Positions 1 to 10,970 of a stretch of DNA of 64,000 bases are shown here, in pieces (position 1 is the first letter of the stretch; the number at the start of each line of letters is the position of its first letter). Below the pieces are notes generated by a model. The model did not search any database. It saw only the letters and a list, made by a program, of their open reading frames with translations, and was not told where the DNA came from. The stretch is from Nitritalea halalkaliphila LW7 (GTDB taxonomy: Bacteria > Bacteroidota > Bacteroidia > Cytophagales > Cyclobacteriaceae): assembly GCF_000265075.1 (NCBI RefSeq), contig NZ_AJYA01000009.1, positions 1 to 64,000 of the forward strand, given 5' to 3'. Made by a program: the position numbers and the translations under genes.

Positions 1-554
1 AGCGTTTGATCGAACTAATGGGCGGTGACTTAGAAATTAAAAGTGAACTGGGAAAAGGGTCTGTGTTTATGTTCAGCATCTTTGCTCAGGCAGCCGCAGA
101 GGAGACCTATACACGAATAGATGTGCCTAGCACTACAGAGGAAACGGATTTTACGGATATGGCGGAAAAATATCCACTGCGTTTACTCGTCGTGGAGGAT
201 AATGAGATTAATATAAAATACATGCGGCTACTCATGGACCAGCTCGGCTACCCCTTCGATACTGCACGTGATGGACTAGAGGCGATAGAAAAAGTAACAG
301 AAAATGCGTATGATGTTATTTTTATGGACATTCAGATGCCGCGAATGAATGGACTGAAGGCGACGGAAAAAATAATAGAAGAGGACTTAGCTCCTGACAC
401 CTTTATCATTGGCCTCTCGGCCAATGCCTTTACCGAGGATATAGAAAAGGCCTATAAGGCAGGCATGCATACGTATCTATCCAAACCAGTTCGTGCCGAT
501 CAAATCGCTAAACTGCTTAAAGAAAGAGCATTACAATTAGGAGTTAGCTCATGA
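1..554 (+). CDS. C-terminal part of a hybrid sensor histidine kinase (partial)
   Basis: The frame is open to the left edge, so the gene starts outside the window. The first ~25 residues read IELMGGDLEIKSELGKGS, the G2 box that closes a HATPase_c kinase domain. A short linker leads into a receiver domain (about residues 58-175): acidic pair in VVEDNE, phospho-acceptor Asp in VIFMDIQMP, Thr/Ser switch in GLSANAF and Lys in YLSKPV. A cytoplasmic kinase-plus-receiver C-terminus is typical of Bacteroidota hybrid kinases that phosphorylate their own receiver. The sensory input is not visible. Nothing downstream is clearly its target; the separate receiver protein at 10971-11369 is a distant, unproven candidate partner. 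Confidence 0.9.
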   Translation, partial: RLIELMGGDLEIKSELGKGSVFMFSIFAQAAAEETYTRIDVPSTTEETDFTDMAEKYPLRLLVVEDNEINIKYMRLLMDQLGYPFDTARDGLEAIEKVTENAYDVIFMDIQMPRMNGLKATEKIIEEDLAPDTFIIGLSANAFTEDIEKAYKAGMHTYLSKPVRADQIAKLLKERALQLGVSS

Positions 555-624
555 AACACTGCTCTCCTACTTGTAATGCACGTTTAATTAACCTTGCCTT
601 TTATGGGCAAACTGGAATGAAATG

Positions 625-1353
625 TTATCGCTGACCGAAAGGAAGGTTGTTGAAGATAACGAACTGCAGCTGATTACGCGTAAAGAGTGGATTATTTGTA
701 CTTTGGCGCATAAAGCCTACCTCAAAACGAAGACGAGGACTGGTCTGATAACCGATTGCTCCGTAAAGTCGATTACGGTCGAATATGGCAGGATTGTCAT
801 CTTGGTTAGAGTTTAAGAATATCTCGTTATAAGCAGATAAATACCATGTGTCTTCTCCCATTCGGTTTTTATTTAGCGGGAAATTCGCACCTAAGAAGTA
901 GCGGTATCTCATTCTGAAATCATCATTCCCGAAGAAGCGCTGCTCGAAGCGGTAGCGATGAATCAGGACCAATCGGCCTACATTTTGCCGACTCCAAAAC
1001 TGTTGCCAAATACGGTGTTCATCGAAGGCTCGGTCTTCTACCACATCTAGGATTCCATCCATTTCGCCTAGAGGACGGGTATGGATAAAGGCATAGCCTG
1101 CCGAAAGAATATTATTATTTTCAGTGAGGTAACGACCAACACCCGTACGGATTAGAAGCTGTTCCGTATTTCCGACGAAGTTATAATTACGGTACTGGAT
1201 TTCGTTGTGGAATACCCACTTATTGTTTCCGAAGTTTTGATTACCGAAATAAATCAACCAGTTACCAGTTTCTGGAACTTGACTGTAGACAGTTCGCTCT
1301 CCTGCGAAGAAGAGAAGCGCAAAGCAAAGCAAACGTAAAATGTGTTTTTTCAT
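625..1353 (-). CDS. DUF2490 family outer-membrane-type protein
   Basis: 242 residues. A clear signal peptide (MKKHILRLLCFALLFFAGERTVYSQ) is followed by alternating aromatic and polar strands, several ending in aromatics, such as GNWLIYFGNQNF, WVFHNEIQYRNY and RLVLIHRYRFEQRFF. This is the DUF2490 pattern, predicted to form a small outer-membrane beta-barrel. No catalytic motif is seen and the family has no established function. The start is the first Met of the signal peptide. It lies tail-to-tail with the kinase gene and downstream of the carbonic anhydrase gene on the same strand, with 85 bp and a terminator-like hairpin between. It is probably transcribed on its own. Confidence 0.85.
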   Translation of the reverse strand: MKKHILRLLCFALLFFAGERTVYSQVPETGNWLIYFGNQNFGNNKWVFHNEIQYRNYNFVGNTEQLLIRTGVGRYLTENNNILSAGYAFIHTRPLGEMDGILDVVEDRAFDEHRIWQQFWSRQNVGRLVLIHRYRFEQRFFGNDDFRMRYRYFLGANFPLNKNRMGEDTWYLSAYNEIFLNSNQDDNPAIFDRNRLYGAIGYQTSPRLRFEVGFMRQSTNNPLFTRNQLQFVIFNNLPFGQR

Positions 1354-1394
1354 ACGGGCTTGTAGATGAAATTAGGATTATAGAAGCATAAAGA

Positions 1395-1422
1395 AGCGTC
1401 ACTCCAATTAAAGAGTGACGCT
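1395..1422 (-). terminator. Hairpin after the carbonic anhydrase gene
   Basis: A perfect 10-bp inverted repeat (agcgtcactc / gagtgacgct) with an 8-nt loop lies 17 bp past the carbonic anhydrase stop. On the minus strand only a weak T-rich tail follows (tcttta), so termination may be inefficient. It also lies upstream of the DUF2490 start and could act as a leader structure. Confidence 0.55.
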
Positions 1423-1438
1423 ATAAGGTAAATGTATA

Positions 1439-2264
1439 TTAAAGACCCATGATGTCTCTTTTAGAGAATTTCGATGCCGGTAGGTCTGTCAATGTCTCTT
1501 CCAAGAATTCTACTTTTCCGGATTCTAGATCATACACTGCACCGATGATAACAATATCACCATTGTAGTACATACGGGAAAGCATAGGCTCTAGTTCACG
1601 TAATTCGTTTACTTGGTTGATAACGTTTGCTTTACAGCAAAATCAAGTAGGTTTTCGCTAATGCCGAAGTAACGTTTTGTAGCTGGCTTAATGCTGTTAA
1701 TTAAAGTTACTACGTGACCAGGGGGGTTCTCAGGAAGTTTAATCGCTGCATCTACTGCACCGCAGTAAGAATGACCTAATACTACAATTAACTTCGTACC
1801 TAAAACTCCAGAAGCGAATTCGATGGTTCCGTAAGAAGCCTGTGCCATTACTTGGCCTGCAGTACGTGTCACGAAAAGGTCACCGAAACCTTGATCAAAC
1901 AAGATTTCAGCAGATACACGAGAGTCACTGCAGCCCACGATAGTTGCGAATGGTGCCTGACCTTTAGAAAGCGTGTTGATTACATCCGCATCCTGTCTTG
2001 GGTGGATACTTTTACCCTCCACAAAACGCTTGTTCCCCCACATCAACTTCTGTAGCGCAAAGTAAGGATTAGCACCCGCAGAATCACGGTTGATGATGTA
2101 GTTGTCCTTTCTCCACTGAGGGTCCGCATACAGTGCTTCCTTCTCTTTCTTGGCAGCTTGACCATCGCGCTGCGCTAAAGCTAGTCTCCTGTTAATACAG
2201 TGAGCAGGCATGTAAACAGGGTGACGTTTAATAGCCTGAAAAGATTGTTTTTTCTTGTAAACAT
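1439..2264 (-). CDS. Beta-class carbonic anhydrase, probably exported (two frameshifts)
   Basis: Zinc enzyme converting CO2 and water to bicarbonate. The core shows beta-class metal ligands: CSDSRV (Cys, Asp, Arg) and HSYCGA (His, Cys). The longest uninterrupted frame (1609-2211) stops early. Restoring one G near 1632 (aaag-caaac) continues the family C-terminus (NVINQVNELRELEPMLSRMY ... FSKRDIMGL) to a stop at 1439. At the 5' end another frame from an ATG at 2264 encodes a lysine/arginine-led hydrophobic stretch (MFTRKNNLFRLLNVTLFTCLL) that looks like a signal peptide and would join near 2185 through a second indel. If so, the enzyme works in the periplasm. The core call is firm; the signal peptide is an inference because it needs a frame correction. 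Confidence 0.85.
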
Positions 2265-2545
2265 ATAATTGGATTTAATTCCTTGGTTATACGGTCAAGT
2301 TTTTAGAGAGTTGTTCTAAACGTAAGGCTTCGTCCTGTTTTGGTGATAAACGTTTAAAATCTGGATTTGTAATAATTTTTAAAGTGTATGTAAAGCGTAA
2401 AAAAGTAAATGAATAAAGTGATACTTGTAATGAGTGTATGTATTATCTGTAGAACAAAGAAAGTATTTCCTACCGTAAATAATTAGTCCATCTGATAAAT
2501 AGGGTTATTAAAAATTAAGCCTTATTTTATAGGCTTTCATATAAA
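2265..2545. other. Intergenic region, AT-rich
   Basis: About 280 bp between the carbonic anhydrase start and the E2 terminator. It is strongly AT-rich and holds no convincing ORF, RNA gene or repeat. It should contain the carbonic anhydrase promoter on the minus strand, but I found no clean TTTG / TAnnTTTG pair. Confidence 0.5.
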
Positions 2546-2580
2546 ATAAAAAAAGAGCGCTTTTGTATAAAAGCACTCTC
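2546..2580 (-). terminator. Rho-independent terminator of the E2 operon
   Basis: On the minus strand gagtgcttttatacaaaag is followed by cgctc and a T-run. The stem is 10 bp with one G-T wobble and a 4-nt loop. It sits about 30 bp after the E2 stop and closes the long minus-strand gene run. Confidence 0.8.
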
Positions 2581-2608
2581 CTTAGGACTCAATTTATATT
2601 TTTCCTCG

Positions 2609-3967
2609 TTACAGCTGCATGTTGCTGTCGAATGCCTCCAGATAGTCTGCCACGCGGCGCACAAACATGCCCCCTAAAGAACCATCGACGACACGGTGGT
2701 CATAAGAATGAGAAAGGAACATTTTATGACGGATAGCGATGACGTCTCCCGTAGGCGTTTCGATTACGGCAGGCTTTTTCGTGATCGCACCGACCGCTAA
2801 TATCGCAACTTGTGGCTGTGGAATGATCGGTGTACCCATTACATTTCCAAAAGAACCTACGTTTGAAATCGTATACGTACCTCCAGCAAGCTCATCTGGG
2901 CTCAGTTTATTATTTCTGGCACGTACTGCTAAATCGTTTACCTTTTTTGATAAGCCGCTTAAATTGTACTGATCTGCCTGTTTAATGATCGGAACGATTA
3001 AGTTTCCTGAAGGAAGTGCTACGGCTATACCAATATTGATATCCCGCTTCTTGATGATCCGCTCGCCATCCACAGAGATGTTGATCATCGGGAAGTCTTT
3101 AATGGCTTTTGCGACCGCCTCCACGAAAAACGGGGTGAAGGTTAGAGATTCCCCTTCACGCTTCTTGTAGGCATCTTTCACCTTATTTCTCCAAAGGACG
3201 ATGTTCGTCACATCTGCTTCCACGAATGAGGTTACATGTGGTGAAATACGCTTGGAGTCTACCATTCGCTGTGCAATCATCTTACGCATGCGGTCCATTT
3301 CGATGATTTCATCTCCAGCACTGATGCTCACAGGCTGTGGCTTGGGCGCTGGGCTCGCTGCTGCACTCGCTGTCACTGGCGCTGCAGCTGCTGGGCTCTC
3401 GGCCGCTGGAGCCGGCGCTGCTGCTGGTGCTGAAGGCTGTGCAGGTGCCTCACCGCGCTTTTTCAAGTAGGCCAGCATGTCGTTTTTCGTTACACGTCCG
3501 TCTTTTCCTGTACCCGGAATGCCCGCTAATTCGGCAGCACCAATCCCCTCTTCCTTCGCAATACTCTGCACAAGCGGGCTATAAAAACGCTCATCAGAAA
3601 CGGCTTCTGCAGGCGCAGCGCTCGCTGCCACCAAGCTTTCTGTAAGCGCCGGGGCTACCGTAGTCTGTGCCACTGCTGCGGTCTCTGCTGCTGGCTGAGA
3701 AGAAGCCGGGGTATCTACAGCCGCCGCATCCGTCTCGATGAGCGCGATCGGTGCCCCCACCGCCACGACATCACCTTCTTTTACTAATATCTTCTTTAAA
3801 ATACCGCCCTCTATGGCCGGTACCTCTGTATCTACTTTATCTGTGGCGACCTCTAAAACCGACTCATCTTGCTCGATGGTATCCCCTTCCTGCTTTAACC
3901 AGGTTAGGATGGTCCCCTCTATAATACTCTCACCCATCTTGGGCATCACCATTTCTATCGTTGCCAT
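2609..3967 (-). CDS. Dihydrolipoamide acyltransferase (E2) of a 2-oxoacid dehydrogenase complex
   Basis: 452 residues, intact. An N-terminal lipoyl domain (1-77) carries the lipoylated lysine in ATDKVDTEVP (Lys44). An Ala/Pro-rich linker, a peripheral E1/E3-binding domain (about 127-168, FYSPLVQSIAKEEGIG ... GTGKDGRVTKNDML), a second Ala/Pro linker and the C-terminal acyltransferase domain follow, with the catalytic DHRVVDG (His424, Asp428). It transfers acyl groups from E1 to CoA. A single lipoyl domain and the sequence style fit a branched-chain or general 2-oxoacid dehydrogenase E2 rather than a multi-lipoyl pyruvate E2, but substrate cannot be settled here. E1 and E3 genes are not in the window. 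It is the last gene of the co-directional run from 10839. Confidence 0.92.
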   Translation of the reverse strand: MATIEMVMPKMGESIIEGTILTWLKQEGDTIEQDESVLEVATDKVDTEVPAIEGGILKKILVKEGDVVAVGAPIALIETDAAAVDTPASSQPAAETAAVAQTTVAPALTESLVAASAAPAEAVSDERFYSPLVQSIAKEEGIGAAELAGIPGTGKDGRVTKNDMLAYLKKRGEAPAQPSAPAAAPAPAAESPAAAAPVTASAAASPAPKPQPVSISAGDEIIEMDRMRKMIAQRMVDSKRISPHVTSFVEADVTNIVLWRNKVKDAYKKREGESLTFTPFFVEAVAKAIKDFPMINISVDGERIIKKRDINIGIAVALPSGNLIVPIIKQADQYNLSGLSKKVNDLAVRARNNKLSPDELAGGTYTISNVGSFGNVMGTPIIPQPQVAILAVGAITKKPAVIETPTGDVIAIRHKMFLSHSYDHRVVDGSLGGMFVRRVADYLEAFDSNMQL

Positions 3968-4047
3968 AGTCTTTATTTAATTGGGTTTATTTCTGACTTA
4001 TAAAATTATATTTTATTTTGGGCTTTTCAAAATCGAAAATAAAATTT

Positions 4048-5308
4048 TTATTCTGAAATATTTGCCAGCTCCTGCCGGAGCAAATTCAATACCGAAATCC
4101 CTGTTAGCCGAATATTCAGCCCTCGATCGGCTGTCAGCTGCAGTTTTTTCGTCCGAACGCCCTTTTCTGTTGCGCAGGCGATCCAAACGGTGCCCACAGG
4201 CTTTTCGGCCCAGCCACCAGAAGGGCCAGCGATACCACTGCTGGATAAACCGATGCTGGCACCGAACTGTCTTCGCACACCTTCCGCCATCTGAGCCACG
4301 GTTTCTTCGCTTACGGCACCCTTTTGCGCCAGCACCTCCTCGGATACATCGAGTAGACCTGCCTTATGCCGGTTATGGTACGGGATAATGCCCCCCTCGA
4401 AATAGGCGGAAGCCCCAGGAATCTCGGTGAGCATGTGGGCGATATAGCCACCACTACAACTTTCCGCCAGGGCGACTGTTTTCTTCTGCTGCCGTAAAAG
4501 TCGGCCCACAGCCTCCGATAGGCTATCGTCGTCATATCCGTAGATATACTTGCCTATAAGTGTAGAGCCGCTTCGATCTGCTCACTGACATCATGCACCA
4601 AGCTGTCTTGTTCCTCGCCGAAAGCCGATAGGCGCAGCTTGACATGCCCCAGTGAAGGTAAATAGGCCAGTTTAATGTGCGCAGCAAGGCAGCTTCCCAG
4701 TCTTGTAAAACCTCTGCCAGCCAACTTTCCCCGATGCCTACTGTCTTGATGACCTTATGGTAGATCATGGGCAGTCGAAAGCATTTTTTTAATTCCGGTA
4801 GCACGAAACTTTCCATTAGGTGTTTCATCTCGTAAGGAACCCCCGGCATCGACATCCAGTACGTGTCCCGCTCGTGGAACCACATGCCCGGCGCTGTGCC
4901 CATGCTATTCTCTACATAGCGGCAGTTAGTGGGCAGATGCGCTTGAAGCTCATTTAGGCGCGTGAGAGGACGGCCGCGCTTTTCGAAAAACTGCCGGACG
5001 GACTCTAGGGCCTCTGGTACCAAGGCCAACTTGCTGCCAAAATACTCGGCGAGCAGGGGCTTGGTCAGATCGTCATTTGTGGGGCCTAATCCCCCAGTGA
5101 TGAGAACCACATCTGCCCGCGCTTCCGCCTGCCGAAAGGCAGCCAGCATATCCGTTTTATTATCTCCTACGGTCAGGCGAAGGACTACGCGCACGCCGAT
5201 GCGATCTAGGTTTTGGCTGATCCACTGACTGTTGGTGTCTACGATTTGTCCGTAAAGTAATTCATCTCCTACAGCGATGATGGCTGCACTGACTTCTTGG
5301 TATGCCAT
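4048..5308 (-). CDS. cinA: CinA family nicotinamide-nucleotide amidohydrolase (two frameshifts)
   Basis: The N-terminal piece (4532-5308) has the molybdopterin-binding-like fold typical of CinA (IIAVGDELLYGQIVDTNS, LITGGLGPTNDD, MPGVPYEM). The C-terminal piece (4048-4509) is the PncC amidase domain (ALAESCSGGYIAHMLTEIPG ... SSSGIAGPSGG), which deamidates NMN. Two single-base deletions separate them: a missing C (minus strand) near 4684 restores LPAHIKLAYLPSLGHVKLRL, and another near 4560 restores the HLIGKYIYGYDDDSL hinge. Repaired, it is a normal two-domain CinA of about 420 residues. The start ATG lies one base after the SDR stop, suggesting co-translation. The role is pyridine nucleotide salvage. 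Confidence 0.9.
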
Positions 5309-5309
5309 A

Positions 5310-6095
5310 TTATCTGACCCGTGTTCGGGTAATTAATTTGGAGAAAAGGCCAGGGAAAAAGCGTTTTAGCAGGACACCAAAGCGCTCTTTTCCGCCTATC
5401 GTGACTTCTTGTTTTTTCTTTCGAATGGCGCTTGCGATGGCTGCAGCACAGGCCGCTGCGGACATGCCATTCGCTTGGGCCTCGTCCATTTGGCCAAGCT
5501 GCTGGCCTTTGCCCGTGAGGGCGTTCACTGAAACCTGTGTATGGATAAAGCCGGGACAGATCAGCGTGACATGAATCGGATGCGGGTGCAGCTCGGCGCG
5601 TAGGGAGTCGAAAAAGCCATGGAGTGCATGCTTGGAGGCGGCGTAGGCAGAGCGATAGGGGGTTCCGAATTTTCCTACCAGGCTACTCACCGTAGCAATG
5701 TGCCCGCTGCGGCGCTCCATGAAATGGGGGAGGAGGGCCTTCGTGAGGGCGATGGTTCCGAAATAATTAACCTCCATGATGCGGCGGTCCACTTCCAGTT
5801 CCGTTTCTTCCACCAGAGAACGCTGGCTGATCCCCCCATTATTAACCAGCAGATCGATTTGCCCGAAAAAGCCAAGGGCCTGTTCGACATAGTGTGCCGC
5901 AAGACTGGTCTTGGCCAAGTCTAAGGGGAGTATCTGAACTTCTTCTGGGGAGCTGCACTGAGCGGCGACTCGGTTTAGGGCGGCTTCATTTCTGGCGGAT
6001 AGGATGAGGCGATACCCCTTTAAGTTAAGGGTGTAGGCTAATGCTTCTCCTATGCCGGAGGAGGCGCCAGTGATCCAGGCTACGGGTTTTTTCAT
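5310..6095 (-). CDS. SDR family oxidoreductase (DHRS7-like)
   Basis: About 261 residues. Classical short-chain dehydrogenase with TGASSGIG cofactor motif at the N-terminus, NNGG (variant of NNAG), catalytic Ser in VSSLVGKFG, YAASK (Tyr/Lys pair) and PGFIHT. An open frame extends to 6146, but the ATG at 6095 (MKKPVAWITGASSGIG) overlaps the DHFR stop as ATGA, which decides the start. The C-terminus (KKKQEVTIGGKERFGVLLKR) is like DHRS7/DHRS7B-type reductases. Substrate is unknown. It sits between folA and cinA. Confidence 0.88.
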   Translation of the reverse strand: MKKPVAWITGASSGIGEALAYTLNLKGYRLILSARNEAALNRVAAQCSSPEEVQILPLDLAKTSLAAHYVEQALGFFGQIDLLVNNGGISQRSLVEETELEVDRRIMEVNYFGTIALTKALLPHFMERRSGHIATVSSLVGKFGTPYRSAYAASKHALHGFFDSLRAELHPHPIHVTLICPGFIHTQVSVNALTGKGQQLGQMDEAQANGMSAAACAAAIASAIRKKKQEVTIGGKERFGVLLKRFFPGLFSKLITRTRVR

Positions 6096-6598
6096 GTTTT
6101 TTTTCTTCGAACCAAGGTACGAAACCGATAGGGATAGCTGTGACACTCATCTGCTGGGTACCAGGGGCTCGCCGCTGTTTCCTGCCATTCTGCTTCCGGG
6201 AATGCCGGGAAGAAGGTATCCGCTTCAGGCTCGGCGTCTATCTCTGTGAGCTCTAGATGCGTGGCGTAGGGCAAGCCTTGCCGGTAAATTTCTCCACCAC
6301 CGATGAGGAAAACGCACGTTTGGCCAGCGGCCTCGGCCCCTGAGAGGGCTTCTTCCAGACTATGAAAGACCTGATGCCCTTCGGGCAAAGTAAAGGAGGT
6401 GTTCCGGGTAATGACCGCGGATATCCTGCCCGGTAGTGGACGGCCTAGGCTGTCATAGGTTTTTCGACCCATGAGCATCCAGTGCCCCATCGTCAGGGCC
6501 TTAAAGCGCTTTAAATCTTCCGAAAGCTTCCAAGGCATCCCGCTCTTCAGCCCGATGGCCTGATTGCGAGCGGCTGCCACGATGATACGTATCTCCAC
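6092..6598 (-). CDS. folA: Dihydrofolate reductase
   Basis: 168 residues, the usual length. Reduces dihydrofolate to tetrahydrofolate with NADPH. Visible motifs are IIVAAARNQAIG, the substrate-binding MPWKLSEDLKRFK (Trp and catalytic Asp in the expected spacing), MGRKTYDSLGRPLPGR and LIGGGEIYRQGL. Ends in a 4-bp ATGA overlap with the SDR gene, so the two are probably translationally coupled. thyA, the usual folA partner, is not nearby. Confidence 0.95.
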   Translation of the reverse strand: MEIRIIVAAARNQAIGLKSGMPWKLSEDLKRFKALTMGHWMLMGRKTYDSLGRPLPGRISAVITRNTSFTLPEGHQVFHSLEEALSGAEAAGQTCVFLIGGGEIYRQGLPYATHLELTEIDAEPEADTFFPAFPEAEWQETAASPWYPADECHSYPYRFRTLVRRKKT

Positions 6599-6650
6599 AA
6601 CTTTTTTTTAAAAATACCACTTTCCTTTTAGGGAACAAATCCTTTTGTGC

Positions 6651-7834
6651 TTAACTCACATAAAGGAGCAAGCCTTTCAGATAACTGGTTTCCTGGTGGA
6701 AAATGTTTACGGGATGGTCTCCGGGCTGTTCTACATGTTTTAGAATGCGCACTGTGCGACCGGCCTCTAGGGCTGCCGCGGTGATGGTATGGGTAAAGAG
6801 GGCCTTGTCCACGACCTGCGAGCAGCTAAAGGTAAACAGCAGCCTCCGGGCTTGATTTTACGCAGTGCTGTGGCATTTAAGCGTTTATAGGCTTGGACGG
6901 CCCGGTGGCGTGCCTTGATATTTTTCGCAAAGGCGGGGGGATCCAGCACGATGATATCGAAATCCTCAGCCTGAATTTCTTTTAAATAGGGAATGACATC
7001 GGCAGTAATAGCTTCATGCGCACCTTGTAACTCTGGGTTTAAGGCGATATTTTCATTCACCAGCTGGATGGCTTGTGCGGAAATATCCACGGAACAGACC
7101 TTCGTGGCTCCTCCTTTTAGTGCCGCCAGCGAAAACCCTCCCGAATACGAAAAGGTGTTGAGCACGCGTTTTCCTGCCGCCAGGCTGCCGAGCAGGGCTC
7201 TATTTTCTCTTTGGTCGATGAAAAAACCCGTTTTTTGGCCTTTTTCCACATCGATGGCATAGCGAATTCCGTGCTCCAAGGCGGTAAAATGCTGTTTTGC
7301 TCCCCATAGCCAGCCATTCGTGCAGGCATAATCGGAGGGAAGTGTTTCCTTACTTTTATCGTAAACCGCCTGAATGCTGTCACCCGCCACTTGGCGAATG
7401 GCTTCAGCGATTTCCGCTACATGGGCATGCATGCCTACATGGTGTGTCTGGATGACGGCTACTTGATCGAAAACATCGATGATCAGTCCAGGGAGGCCAT
7501 CTCCTTCGCCGTGCACCCAGCGGAAGAGGTTGGTAGCGGTACCGCCCACTAAGCCCAATTCCCGCCGCAGCTGCCAGGCTTCGGAGAGTTTTTCTACCCA
7601 AAAATCCTGATTGATTTCTCTTGGACTAAAACTCAGCAGGCGCACCATGATGGAGCCGAATTGGAAGTGGCCTGTGGCCAAAGCCTTGCCGGAGGCGTCC
7701 GCCACGGTAACGAGACTACCGGAGTGCAGCTGCTCTACATCAGAGAGTATGGCGCCAGAAAATATCCAGTGATGTCTTCTGCTCAGGGAGATTTCTTTGC
7801 CTTTTTTTAGGCGGAGAATGGGATAGGTACTCAT
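6651..7834 (-). CDS. rlmI: Class I rRNA methyltransferase, RlmI type (one frameshift)
   Basis: N-terminal PUA domain (about 1-75: HHWIFSGAI ... SGSLVTVADASGKALATGH) then a Rossmann methyltransferase with RVLNTFSYSGGFSLAAL (SAM site) and IIVLDPPAFAKN (catalytic loop). By homology it makes 5-methylcytosine in 23S rRNA. The uninterrupted frame ends early at 6767. One missing C (minus strand) near 6842 restores GGLLFTFSCSQVVDKALF and a normal C-terminus (YLKGLLLYVS) to the stop at 6651. Its ATG overlaps the stop of the upstream symporter gene (ATGA), indicating coupling. Confidence 0.9.
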
Positions 7835-9213
7835 GATTCTGTTTGTTTAGGGGCTGTCCAGCTGCCGATTAGCATACCGAGTATACTGACACCGAGTGCG
7901 GGGATATGGGCATAGATAGGAAGGGGCACTTGTAATAAAATCAAGTAAGCGATCATGCCACCGATGATAGACCAGTAGGCGCCTCTTTCGCGGGCACCCT
8001 TCCAGTACAAGCCAGCGGTCAGGGGAACGAAGAGGGAGACCAGCAGGAGGATGGAGGCGTCTGCTACCAGTTCGTAGATATTAGCCTTATAAAGTGCCAG
8101 TGCGATCGCTACGATGGCGACACCCACAATGCTGAGGCGCAGGGCCCAAAGAAAGCGGCGGTCGCTCCAGTTTTTGCCCCAGATGGGGCGAATAATATTT
8201 TCCCCTATAACCGCTGCGGGGGCTAGCAGTCCGGAGCTAGTGGTACTCATGATGGCTGAGAGGAGTGCGCCGAAAAAGAGGATTTGGACGAAAAGACTGC
8301 TATGGTTAAGTACCATGGAAGGCAGTAAAAACTGCTTATCTTCCAGATAAAGTTCTGGATACAGGTATTTAGCTCCTAGAGCAATAAATAAAGGCAAAAG
8401 TCCCAGTGTTAGGTACATGCTCCCAGCGATGAGGGTGGACTGAAAGGCTACGCGCTCACTTTTCGAAGACATCACGCGCTGGTAGATATCTTGGGAGGGA
8501 ATAGATCCGAGGCCTAAAATCATCCAGGCACCGAGGTAATTCAGCCATGAGACAGGATTCGAATCGGGAAGGACCTGAAAACTACCTTCTGGTGCGCTGT
8601 CCAGAATGACGCCGACACCCCCGGCATCTGCCGCTACCGTGTAGGCTACCCATGCCAGGCCGATGATGATCAGGGAGGTTTGGATAAAGTCGGTAATGGA
8701 AATGGCCCACATGCCACCCATATAGGTGTACACCACGACGATGACCGCACCGATGAGAACCCCTTCTGCTAAGGTGAAGTCAGTGATGCTGCTGAATATC
8801 AGTGCCATGGCGACGAGTTGTGCCGCCACGTAGCCGAAGTAGGCAGGTATCATGAAGAGGGAGGCCAGCAGTTCGATTCTGGGGCCAAAGAGCTTTTTAT
8901 AGACGGCTCCGATGGTCAGCACGTCCATTTTGTACATGGGTCTGAGGTAGAAGAGCCCGAATAAAATGAGACACAGGGCGCCTCCGAAAGGGTCTTCGAT
9001 GACCCCTTGTAGCCCATGCTCTAAGTACTCAGAAGAGGCACCAAAAATCGTTTCGGAGCCAAACCAGGTAGCAAAAAGTGCTGCAGAAGAGAGAAAAACA
9101 GGCAGTTGTCTGCCTGCTAATACAAAATCCTTCGAGCGTTTCACAAAGCGTGCCGTGTAAGCGCCCACGCCCAGTGTTAACGCGATGTAAACAGTAATCG
9201 CTGCTAGTAACAA
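7831..9213 (-). CDS. Sodium:solute symporter family transporter
   Basis: 460 residues and about 13 hydrophobic segments, matching the SSS (SLC5-like) family. Family landmarks are the N-terminal YTARFVKRSKDFVLAGRQLP, FATWFGSETIFGASSEYLEHG in the early helices, and the FGALLSAIMSTTSSGLLAPAAVIGENI helix. It carries a small organic solute inward with Na+ across the inner membrane; the solute cannot be read from sequence. Intact. It sits 14 bp after the ABC-F stop and overlaps rlmI by 4 bp. Confidence 0.9.
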   Translation of the reverse strand: MLLAAITVYIALTLGVGAYTARFVKRSKDFVLAGRQLPVFLSSAALFATWFGSETIFGASSEYLEHGLQGVIEDPFGGALCLILFGLFYLRPMYKMDVLTIGAVYKKLFGPRIELLASLFMIPAYFGYVAAQLVAMALIFSSITDFTLAEGVLIGAVIVVVYTYMGGMWAISITDFIQTSLIIIGLAWVAYTVAADAGGVGVILDSAPEGSFQVLPDSNPVSWLNYLGAWMILGLGSIPSQDIYQRVMSSKSERVAFQSTLIAGSMYLTLGLLPLFIALGAKYLYPELYLEDKQFLLPSMVLNHSSLFVQILFFGALLSAIMSTTSSGLLAPAAVIGENIIRPIWGKNWSDRRFLWALRLSIVGVAIVAIALALYKANIYELVADASILLLVSLFVPLTAGLYWKGARERGAYWSIIGGMIAYLILLQVPLPIYAHIPALGVSILGMLIGSWTAPKQTES

Positions 9214-9227
9214 TTCCCCCTTTTCCC

Positions 9228-10848
<1,621 letters not shown>

Positions 10849-10864
10849 TTAGTCTTTAAGACTG

Positions 10865-10896
10865 CAAATGTACGGCAAAAACGATCAGGAATCAAA
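10865..10896 (-). promoter_or_regulatory. Consensus Bacteroidota sigma-70 promoter for the ABC-F operon
   Basis: On the minus strand TTTG (10896-10893), a 20-nt spacer and TACATTTG (10872-10865) match the Bacteroidota consensus TTTG-N19/20-TAnnTTTG exactly. The -7 element ends 26 nt before the ABC-F ATG, giving a short leader. This is the cleanest promoter in the window and helps assign the phylum. Confidence 0.78.
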
Positions 10897-10970
10897 AATC
10901 ATCTTAGGAAGGTTCATTATGCCTTCGAGTAGAAGCTATCGTGGATAAGTAAAGTTAAAAAAGGTGTCAA

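Noticed and set aside
622-816. 64-residue plus-strand frame
   Set aside because: Lies antisense inside the DUF2490 gene and has no protein-like features.
3201-3645. Plus-strand frames rich in Ala/Gly across the E2 linker
   Set aside because: Antisense of the Ala/Pro linker; low-complexity shadow.
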